The translations under genes were made by a program, and so were the position numbers. Shown in pieces: positions 9,506 through 18,050 of a stretch of DNA of 27,503 nt; within the stretch, counting starts at the first letter, position 1; every line of letters begins with the position of its first letter. Origin of the DNA: Rhizophagus prolifer (lineage: Eukaryota > Glomeromycota > Glomeromycetes > Glomerales > Glomeraceae). A model generated the notes under the pieces. That model had not been told where the DNA came from and did no database searches. It worked only from the letters and a program-made list of their open reading frames with translations. Location: the NCBI GenBank assembly GCA_019425655.1, contig NQWY01009696.1, positions 1 through 27,503 on the forward strand, given 5' to 3'.

Positions 9506-10633
9506 ATGATGAATAAAGATAATGAAATGGCTGAAGAATTTCCTGACATGATGAACGGGTATAATATTTTTGAGGAAAGAATCCCTAATATTATGAATGT
9601 AGAAGAAATTCCTGGTATAACGAACGAAAATGACATTTCTAGAAACTTTTTTATCAAAAAACGATGGTTTATCCACTTAATTATTGGCATTTCCGCAATA
9701 CTTATTTTCAAATATTATTATTTTTCGTCTGAGCATTCCTTTGAATTCGTCGATTTTGACGAATTTGTAATATATTCTGAGAAACTAAAATCTGAATTCG
9801 ACCCATTTAAATTACCATGTAAGTTTTTAGATAAAATCATTTTATTATCTATAATTTAAATAATTTATATGTTTTTTTTAAACATAGACTGTAATAATAG
9901 TCAGAACATTATTAAGATAGCAGATATTGGTTGTAGACAACAAAATCAATCTGTAATAGTAGATTTAGATCTTGGTGAATTTTGCTCAACAATGAAATTT
10001 TCGATATCTTCTTATGCAAAAATGTATAGTGATGGAGTTTGGTTTTTTTGGGAAATTGAGCAATGTATTAATAGTATCTTGAATCATTATTCTAATAAGT
10101 CGGTTTTTTCATTTTTTTCATTTTTTATAAATAATAATGAAAGAAAACCTATTACAAATTGTGTTCAAGAATCAATTAAATCTTTGGAAACCTTCAATTC
10201 TTCAATAGAAAAATCTTATAAAATCACTTCAATAGCAGAACCATTTCGTAATGGTATTCATAAGCAAGTCATTAAAGCAAAAATAGAACTACAAAAACAT
10301 ATTTTTAATTATGGTAGTTGGAATAAATTTCGGAATTATATTTACTCAAAATTTAGTAGAAGAGAAGAAAATGGCTTAATATGTGATATTCAAAAAGATT
10401 TAGAATATTTAGAATATTTAGAATATTTAGATAATGATTTAATGAGGATTGCTAAAATTTTATTAAACTTTAAAGAGAATTTGAAAATTCATTCTGATGT
10501 ATTGCATAAACTTTCAGATAATGTAGAATCCTTGAAACGTTTCAAATTGGACAAACTTGAAATCCGAAAAATCAGTAATATTAGAGAACTTTTGAGTATG
10601 ATCAAAGAGAATCATAAAAAGTTTAATAAATAA
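9506..10633 (+). CDS. Tandem family copy B: acidic N-terminus, one membrane segment, helical C-domain
   Basis: Exons 9506-9818 and 9888-10633 (GTAAGT...ATAG, phase 1 after FKLP) give 352 aa. Exon 2 is exactly the same length as in copy A (746 nt). There is no retropepsin-like part. The N-terminus is acidic and Asn/Ile-rich with repeated Met-Asn (MMNKDNEMAEEFPDMMNGYN, NIMNVEEIPGITNENDI), resembling the corresponding linker of copy D. The membrane span is at about 56-72 (WFIHLIIGISAILIFKYYY). Exon 2 has YAKMYSDGVWFFWEIEQCIN, IHKQVIKAKIEL and a C-terminal helical run similar to A. The ATG at 9506 is the first in frame. Function unknown; a paralogue of A and C. Confidence 0.85.
10400..10426 (+). 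repeat. 9-bp triplication (Leu-Glu-Tyr)3 in copy B
   Basis: Three perfect copies of TTAGAATAT encode LEYLEYLEY directly before LDNDLMRIAK. Copies A and C have a different, unrepeated sequence before the same DxDL motif. It is an in-frame expansion unique to B, probably by replication slippage. Confidence 0.9.
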
Positions 10634-10861
10634 AAAAGCGGATCAATAAATATTTTGGTAATGTTAATACATATGAATAGTGTACAACATTAAAATTTGA
10701 AGAGATGCCGCTTTTCTTAAAGTAAATGTTGTTTTTTCGCGTCACCGCGTTTAGTTGACGATCCCTACAGTATGAGTTAGATCGGTCTTACGAATAAATT
10801 CTGATCATCATTATTATTTTCAAAACCAAAACAAAATTAAAATCGAAAAATCTCTGATATA

Positions 10862-11880
10862 ATGCATCAAGACAATATTTCACGAGGTGGCAGTATTCAA
10901 AATAATAACGAAAGAAGAAATAGTTATAACCTTAATCGATGGCGTAACTATGTTATTCCTCTAATTTTTGTCATTTTGGCAATAATTATATACCAATATT
11001 CACCACCATCTGAGACTATTGGATTCAGTTTTGAAGAATTTGTGTATTATTTTAAGAACATTGGTTTTGACGATATATTTAAGTTACCGTGTAAGTTTTG
11101 TAATAAATTAAATTTATTATAATTATTCTGTGGTTTACTCATAAACAAATAAAAGCAAACGAAGTAATAAATCAAAATATTGTAAATTGTACTAGTTTAG
11201 CTCTTAGAATTGAACAGAGTGTGGCATTTAATAATACTGGAACTCAATTAGTAGTGGATCTTAATGAATTTAGCTCAAAATTAGATATCGCGAAATTTTC
11301 TTATACAAAAATGTATAGTGACGGAGCTTGGTTTATTTGGAGTTTTGAGCAATTTATTAATGACACCTTGAATCACCGCAACAATCTTCAAAGCTCTCTT
11401 AAGGAATCAATAGAAGCTTTAAAAACTTTTTATTCTTCGGTAGAAGAAGCTCAAGAAGCTACATTAATGGCAGAATCATTCCGTAGTGGTACTCATAAAC
11501 AAGTCATTAAAGCAAAAAATGAAGTAAAAAAATTTATTGAATACATTGATAATCCAAGTTTAATGAAGCGAATTTATAGATTTATTGATTCAATAACTGA
11601 TACCAGAGAAATAAGCGATTCAAAAGTTGAATATAATATAGCTACGGAAATCGAATCTTATTTAACATATTTAGATAGTGATTTAAATGGGATTAAAATG
11701 ATTTTATTAAGATTTAAAGACGGTTTGGAAAAACATTTACATTATCTATATAAACTTCAAGCTAGCGTAGAACCTTTAAAACAGCTCAAATTGAATGAAC
11801 ATGAGATCGAAAAAGCTAGGAAACTCTTAAATATGATAAAAGAAAATCATAAAAATTTTAAATTAAGAGCAAATCAATAA
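10862..11880 (+). CDS. Tandem family copy C: short N-terminus, one membrane segment, helical C-domain
   Basis: Exons 10862-11090 and 11156-11880 give 317 aa. The donor is GTAAGT after FKLP in phase 1, as in A and B. The acceptor is a weak AAAAG at 11155, picked because it restores SNEVINQNIVNC, which aligns with copy A's SKEMMKQNIVEC. The N-terminus is only about 28 residues, polar and Asn/Arg-rich. The membrane span at about 29-45 is YVIPLIFVILAIIIYQY. Exon 2 carries YTKMYSDGAWFIWSFEQFIN, THKQVIKAKNEVKKF and KLNEHEIEKARKLLNMIKEN. It lacks the N-domain of A and D. Function unknown. The closest sequence match for the relics upstream of copy A seems to be this copy. Confidence 0.82.
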
Positions 11881-12138
11881 CAAGAATGTGTAATTGAGTA
11901 TATGTTATCAATATTTAGGTTTTTGGTTTTTAAATAAATATTTTAATTCTGCCAAAAATTTTTTGGGCGGAGTTATTAAGTCGCGTGACTTTTTGTGATC
12001 TTATATATAAGAGAACACTGATTACGCGTTTAACAAATTTCGCGAACTTCAAATTTATATTCTTAATGCCTAAATAACATGAGCGTTCGTCTTAACCATT
12101 CCTCATCGAAAACTGTTTTTTAAGCAAAATTTAATATC
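11881..12138 (+). promoter_or_regulatory. Upstream region of copy D with TATA-like box
   Basis: GGGCGGAGTTATTAAGTCGC at about 11967 is followed by GTGACTTTTTGTGATC and TATATATAAGAG at 12003-12014, a good TATA-box candidate 125 bp before the ATG. The stretch upstream of VPS8 also combines GTGACTTTTGTG, GGGCGGG and TATATATAA, though in a different order. The promoter role is inferred. Confidence 0.45.
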
Positions 12139-13119
12139 ATGCAGATTAGACAAAAAAAATATAAAGTTCAATATGAATACGTTAACAAAGATAATTCCAA
12201 TGAAAAGAAGAAATATATAATATTAGATCCTTCAAAAAAAAATTCAATAATTTCATTAAATCGATTAAAGAGTGATGGTATTGATACAAATAAAATATCA
12301 TTTAAACCAGCTTATTTAACTAAAGATGTGAAAATGATAATTAAATTAGAATTAAATCTTTTAATTGGAAAAGAAAAAATTGAAAAAAAGATATTAATTA
12401 TGGTTTCAGAAGAATTGAATGATCAATTTTATTTAGGAAATGATTTTTTATCATCTTATTTAATGAAATTCCTGATTTAATGAACGAAGATGATGATATT
12501 TACGGAGAAGAAATTCAAGATACTATGAATGAAAATGATATTATCAACGAAGAAAATATTCCTATCAGAAATCAATGGCTTAAATTAAAGTTTAAGAATA
12601 TTTTTTTTATTATTATTTCTTTAATTATAGCAATTTTTGCAGTCAACTATCAATATATATTGGTTTTTAAATCGCCAGCCACGAATTTATCATCTACAGA
12701 TTTACCATCTACAGACTTATCTTCTGAAAAATTTCTTGAATTTAATTTTGACGAGAAATCCGATGAATCAGAAAAAGAACAAGAAAGAAATTCATTTGAA
12801 ATATTACGTAAGTTTTTTTTTAAAAGTTAATTTCGTAGTCAAATCTTCGAAGTAATTAATTATTATAATAATTTTATTAGCTGTAGAATGTTTTAATACT
12901 ATTCATAACTATCCGAAATCGAAGGAGGGATCAAAAAAGAAAAATGCTAAGAAAAAATCAACGAAGAAACCAACGAAGCGATCAGAGAAGAAACCAACAA
13001 AGAAATCAACAAATAAACCACCGAAGCAATCAATGAGGCGATCAACAAAGCAATCAAAAAAGAAATCAGCGAATCGAGCAACGAAGATGATCATGAGAAA
13101 ATTTATTCGATATATGTGA
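12139..13119 (+). CDS. Tandem family copy D: retropepsin-like N-domain, membrane segment, lysine-rich repeat tail (frame break inside)
   Basis: The first part, 12139-12480, encodes the N-domain seen in copy A (YIILDPSKKNSIISLNRL ... QFYLGNDFLSSY) and then stops. The second part, open from upstream of 12480, encodes an acidic Met-Asn linker like copy B's. It then has a membrane span (FIIISLIIAIFAVNYQYI), STDLPSTDLSS, and the family splice site at 12808 (C|GTAAGT, phase 1). The two parts are in different frames with no believable intron between them, so this is a frameshifted copy, two genes, or a sequence error. Exon 2 (12881-13119) begins like the others (VECFNTIHN versus A's VECYSSANK). It then changes to an 11-unit Lys-Lys-Ser/Pro-Thr repeat instead of the helical domain. 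Function unknown. Confidence 0.62.
12952..13083 (+). repeat. 12-bp coding minisatellite, 11 units (K-K/R/Q-S/P-T)
   Basis: Eleven consecutive 12-bp units of the type AAGAAACCAACG encode a strongly basic tetrapeptide array (KKST KKPT KRSE KKPT KKST and so on). All units keep the frame. It occupies the place of the helical domain in exon 2 of copy D. Such tails are known to bind nucleic acid or acidic partners in other proteins; here the role is unknown. The ORF on the opposite strand is a shadow of it. Confidence 0.9.
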
Positions 13120-13352
13120 TATTGATTAGGAATGTATCAATAGAAGCAACTTTAAATGGAAGATACTCGTTGTATAGTATTTTTTTTTTTTTTAAAAAAA
13201 AAAAGCAAGTTGAAAATTCGTTTATGATAGTAATAATCCAAGTTCATAAAGGATGATTTTAAACATATATAAATATAAATGCAAACGGATTGGCCGCAGC
13301 AGCGGCTTGATCATGTACATCATATATAAAGATCAATCTATCAAAAAAACAA
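13120..13352. other. Spacer between copy D and the methyltransferase gene
   Basis: AT-rich. It contains a T13 run directly followed by an A11 run (13181-13204), a possible hairpin. It also holds ACATATATAAATATAAATG at 13263-13281, which could serve as the TATA region of the next gene. No gene was seen. Confidence 0.4.
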
Positions 13353-14399
13353 ATGTCATTATCTTACAACATGTCACATACTCCTTCGCTGAATTCTTTG
13401 CCAACTTTACTTCTTTTAGAAGGACCAAAATTTCCTTCTTTTGATTTTAAAATTTCACCATTATCAAATCAGTCGAAATCCTTCAAAATAAAAGATCAAC
13501 CAATTTATTTGTATCCTGATAATGATTCTAATGAATTATTTATGAATGATGACAATGATGGTGATCATACTGTTAAAACTGCTAATAACGTTTGGGATGC
13601 TGTAAGATTTTTTTCAAATAGTAGAGTTTGATTCTCTCAAAATTTCTTGAAAAACAATGTAATGAAAATAAACTTGACTTTAAAGGGAAAAAAGTGATTG
13701 AATTGGTAAAAATCTGAATATTGATCCTTTTTTTTGGTAATTTTCTCTTTAAAACTTTTTTTCTTTTTTTCAAGGGAGCCGGTAAATCTATACCATCACT
13801 TACATCATCCATTTTAGGTGCGAGCATGGTAACAATAACAGATGCACCAGTTGTTATTCCTGAAATTGAAAAAATCATCAAATTAAATGGATTAGAAAAT
13901 AAGAATGTTTTAGCCAAACCATTAGATTGGGAAAATAGGTTAGAAAAGTTGAATTTTTATATATTAAAAAACATATTTAATTTATCCCAATTTATTTATT
14001 TTTTTTTAGAAAAGATTATATTCCATTTTTGATCGATAAAGGTCCATGGGATTTTATCTTAGCTGCTGATGTAGTTTGGGTAGATTATTTAATTGTACCT
14101 TTAGTTGATTCTATTGATGGTAAGTTAATGACTCTTTATTTTAATCTCATATATTTTGTTTTTAAATAAATTAGATAAATTCATTTGTGATTGATATATT
14201 AGAATTATCAACACCATCATATACAACACTTTTACTTTGTCATCAAACAAGAACTACGAGATCAGACGATATGTTATTTGATACATTGGAAAAACGTGGT
14301 TGGAAAATTCAAAAAGTCTCAAGGAATGAATTAAATTTGGAAGAGGGATTTTGGAAAGACAATGTTGAAATATATCAAGGACAAAAAGAACAAGAGTGA
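13353..14399 (+). CDS. Class I (seven-beta-strand) protein methyltransferase, METTL21/EFM-like
   Basis: Probably an S-adenosylmethionine-dependent protein-lysine methyltransferase of the Methyltransf_16 group. Exons read: 13353-13601, 13625-13705, 13775-13938, 14010-14119 and 14203-14399, giving 266 aa. The core shows VWDA (about 80-83) joined to SLILSKFLEKQ, matching the family's VWDAAxxLSxYLE. Motif I is KKVIELGAGKSIPSL, followed by GASMVTITDAP, then ILAADVVWVDYLIVPLVDSI. The C-terminal strand region is TTLLLCHQTRTT, FDTLEKRGWKIQKV and VEIYQGQKEQE. Motif I has Lys-Ser where GAGTG is usual. The first intron would be only 23 nt (13602-13624), but it removes two in-frame TAG codons and restores alignment. 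The ATG at 13371 is an alternative start. Substrate unknown. Confidence 0.85.
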
Positions 14400-15258
14400 T
14401 AATTTTTTCATTATTGCATAGCAAAATTATGAGCAAAAAATCTTTGAAACAATAAGTTCATAAACACGTATATTAATGCATCCAATGCATTAAAACTAAG
14501 ACATTATGAGAATCGAATCAACAAATCACTGTTGCAGCAGTGTTGATTATTGTATTGTCATTACCATTGTTTTATTAATGTATTATTATTTCTAAACAAT
14601 TATCATTGTTATGCTATGATGGTTTCAGTATCTGCTATAATTCAATTTTGAAAAGAAATAAAAAATAAAGTTTTAAAATCATTTGACGTGCAGAATTACC
14701 ATTAATCGAATCAAACCACTTCCAATTTGAAGTTTCGCCATAAAGACTGGCTGATCGGGCTGAGACATCCCCTTGTAGATTGTATGTATTTATTCTCGAC
14801 AAAAAATGAATGAAACCAAAAAATAATTTATTTAAAATATGATTGGATGACGATATTTACGCAGTAATCATATAAAGTTTCATTCAATAGTTATGCGAAA
14901 GACACATACTTTTGCATGTTATTGTTATCTTTTGGCTATTGTTTAAAATTTCATCGGAAAGAAGTTTTTACTTATCGTTTCTTTATATGCACGTTGACGC
15001 AATATTATTTCATGTAATTTTTAATAACAGAAAAAATTTAAATTGTGCAAGCATAATCGTGCATTAATCCTGTGGTAAACATGAAATGATATCCTAAAAA
15101 ACTTCAATTATATGCATTCTTTTGATAAAATAATATATGCATATTTTATCTTTACTTATTATCGTTTTGATAACCAGCTCTGACATTCATATGCCGCATA
15201 ATATTTCAGATCTGAAATTATCACCAAACTTTCACATAAATTCAATATAAAAAAAAAG
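14400..15258. other. Intergenic stretch between two convergent genes, nothing recognised
   Basis: About 860 bp lie between the methyltransferase stop and the ThrRS stop. The sequence is AT-rich with an imperfect palindrome AATCACTGTTGCAGCAGTGT near 14524-14543. AATAAA-type signals (AAATAAAAAATAAAG near 14656) suit the 3' end of the left gene. No open frame, RNA gene or repeat element could be supported. Confidence 0.5.
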
Positions 15259-17644
15259 TTATCGATTGCTGTTTAATTCATTAAAATGATTTAGCAATTC
15301 GTCAACTGTCATGTTACCCAATATCTCTCCATCTCGTCGTCGAACGTTTATAGTTTGTGTTTCTCTTTCTTTTTCTCCAACTAATATTATAAAATTATAT
15401 TGTGATAATTGAGCTGTTTTAATCATCTTATTTAATGAATTTGTTGATCGATCAACATCTACAAAGTAATTGCATTGTGAATTTTCTGATTTTAGGTAAT
15501 TGCAGATATATTCAGCATAATCAAGGAATTTTAATCCTCCAATTGGAATTACAATTGCTTGTCTTGGGCTCAGCCAGAAAGGCCATTTGCCGCCTGTATG
15601 TTCCATTAATATAGCCATAATACGTTCAACTGACCCCAAAATTGCACGATGAATAATTATTGGGGTTTGATCTGTTCCATTTTCATCACGATATTTCAGT
15701 TGAAATCTTTTAGGAAGTTGAAAATCAAGTTGAACAGTTGCTGTTTGATGCATACGATGAAAAGCATCTTCAATCATAATATCTATTTTAGGTCCATAAA
15801 AAGCGGCATCTTCAGGGTTGATGGACCATTTTCGTCCAGTCGCATTTAATGCTTTTTTAAGTGCATCCTCGGCGTAATCCCATTCTTTGATTTCGCCAAT
15901 AAAATTTTTGTTTGGCCTTGTTGATAAAAAGCTTTCATAGTTAGTAAATCCTAAATCTTTGTAAACGCCGTCTATGAATGATAGAGTAGCAGATATTTCT
16001 TCAAAGATTTGCGATTCCCTACAAAAAATATGAGCGTCATCTTGGTGGAATTGACGAACTCTAGTGAGTCCAGAAAGTGAACCCGATGTTTCATTTCTGT
16101 ATTTTATTTTAAATTATTAGCACACTGCCTCATCATATAATCTTGTAGTATCAAAGGGAATTCATCAGTTATGTAGATATGCCTGTGTAATGAGCCAAAA
16201 TCCGCTAATCTTAATGGCAAATCACGATAAGATTTTGGTGCACTATCAAATATCAAACAATGTCCTGGACAATTCATAGGTTTTAATCTAAAAACATCGC
16301 TATTATCATTATGGTAATGTACTGTAAACATTTCTTTTTGATAATTTTGCCAATGTCCCGAAGTTTCCCATAATTCTTTTTTGAATATCATTGGTGTCAT
16401 AACTTCCTCGTAACCAAATTTTCTATATTTTACACGAATATAATTTTGTAATCTTTGAAATATACGAGTGCCGTGTGGAAGCATAAAGATAGATCCTGGA
16501 CTCAAAGGGTGAGTTAAAAAAAGTTTCTGAGATTTTCCTATCGTCCGGTGATCCCATTTATGTGCTAAATCTCGTTCTTGTTTCCAAGATTTAAGTTCTT
16601 GAACATTAGGAAATGAAATTCCATAAATACGAATAATGGATTGCGGAGAAATTTTATTATCATCAATGTCAGGTGTCCAATAAACATTTGCGCATTTTAA
16701 TAAATCTATCGCCTTAATATATCCGGTGTGTGGAATATGGGGTCCACGACATAGATCGATAAATGAACCACATTTATAAAGTGTAATTTGCTCATTTTCT
16801 GGTATTTTTGAGAGGTAATATAACTTGAATGGGTTATTGGAAAAGATATCATAAGCTATACCTTTCGTAACAACCAGATGTTCGAATGGATAATTTCGTG
16901 AAACACATTCATTCATAATTTTCAAAATTTCTTGCAATTCTTCTGAATTGAAAGGTTCCTTTCTAATTTCCGGTGATCTGATAAGTTGAGCAATTATTTC
17001 ATGCAATCGATCTATTTTTAATATCTTTCTTAGTTCATTATTTAATTGTTCACTGTGTTTCTTCAACAGAAATTCATAAAAGAAGCCTCCCTGTTTAAGT
17101 GATGGTCCATCGCATAATAAGATATCATCTCCATATTTTGTTTCCAGAGCTAAACCTAATACATGAGAAGTCGAATGCCAAAACACATCCTTTGTTGTAG
17201 AATCATTTAGTTCAAAAGGAAGAAGCTGCAAAGTACATGAATTGGTAAGAGGACGATTCATATCGTAAAGTTCACGCGAATTAATAAGTGCCACTATAGA
17301 ATTATTGGCAAGCTTACGTGATATACCTATATTTTTTTTAGAAAAAAACTCGAGATCAAGGTATAGCTATAATATGAAGATAAGTGGTGGGTATCCAACT
17401 CACCTTTTGCGCATTCTAATGGTGTTGTAACACCTGCGATTCCTTGTTTCATGGTTCCATCCATTAAAGTAATGTTTATGGTATTCTGCGCTTTTATATT
17501 TAAACGATCCTCTTGTCTTTTCTTTTCGGCTTCCCAAATTAACAATCGCTGGCGAATGTTAACGGTAGACATTTTTCGTATATCAAATATTCTGGGAGAT
17601 AGGTAATTTCGATTAGCGTAACTGATCTGGAAACTACGCAGCAT
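15259..17644 (-). CDS. THS1: Threonyl-tRNA synthetase, probably serving cytosol and mitochondria
   Basis: Charges tRNA-Thr with threonine. Exons 17644-17404, 17326-16183 and 16096-15259 give 740 aa. The TGS domain (INITLMDGTMKQGIAGVTTP) is followed by the editing-domain HxxxH (HSTSH, about 131-135) and YKCGSFIDLCRGPH. Class II motif 2 and zinc-site sequences follow: LKPMNCPGHCLIFD, LPLRLADFGSLHR|NETSGS, DDAHIFC, DFQLPKRFQLKY and HRAILGSVERIMAIL. The anticodon-binding domain ends the protein (KWPFWLSPRQAIVIPIG, LSQYNFIILVGEKE). The first 24 residues (MLRSFQISYANRNYLSPRIF...) are basic and nearly free of acids, like a mitochondrial presequence. A second Met (codon at 17572) starts the ordinary cytosolic form. 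The second intron (16182-16097) uses a GC donor; no GT donor nearby keeps the frame. Its 5' end faces VPS8. Confidence 0.95.
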
Positions 17645-18050
17645 TTTTTGTCAGATCGCCAAGTTTAAACAGAAAGTTAAATCTAATGAAAAAATGAGCG
17701 CGTTTTTTCCAACAATATGACAATATGTTACACGTGTTGTTCATGCATTTCAGTTTTTACAACTATAAACAAAAAAAAAAAAAATTGGGACACTATAAAC
17801 GAAAAAATGGGCTATTGTCTTGTATGAACAAATATAGTTAATGCTTTTAATATATATAAATATATTATCACTGTAATGACTACAAAGTGATCGATGAACA
17901 TGTGACTTTTGTGGGCGGGTTTTAAGCGATTATATATAAACCATATACCATTTTACCAGCTCGATATAGCTTCGCAAACCTTAAAAAATAAGTAAAGTTA
18001 CATAATTTATATAATTTTGTCATCCTAAGTTTCTAAAGTTTACATGAGTA
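17645..18050. promoter_or_regulatory. Shared divergent promoter of THS1 and VPS8
   Basis: 406 bp separate the two start codons. On the VPS8 side, ATGTGACTTTTGTGGGCGGG (17900-17919) is followed by TTATATATAAACC (17930-17942), a TATA-like box about 110 bp before the VPS8 ATG. Similar words precede family copy D. The middle holds a 14-A run. The regulatory role is inferred from layout. Confidence 0.5.

Noticed and set aside
12909-13094. Antisense open frame rich in Phe and Asp
   Set aside because: It is the reverse reading of the lysine-rich repeat of copy D.
7834-13119. A retroelement or virus-like element as the source of the whole array
   Set aside because: No reverse transcriptase, integrase, capsid-like frame or terminal repeats are visible; the genes have a shared spliceosomal intron and host-like layout.
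13130-13180. Possible leftover of the helical C-domain after copy D (ATCAATAGAAGCAACTTTAA)
   Set aside because: Only about 20 bp resemble copy C; too short in AT-rich sequence to support.
14400-15258. RNA gene in the long convergent spacer
   Set aside because: No tRNA-like arms or B-box sequence were found; the only palindrome is short and imperfect.
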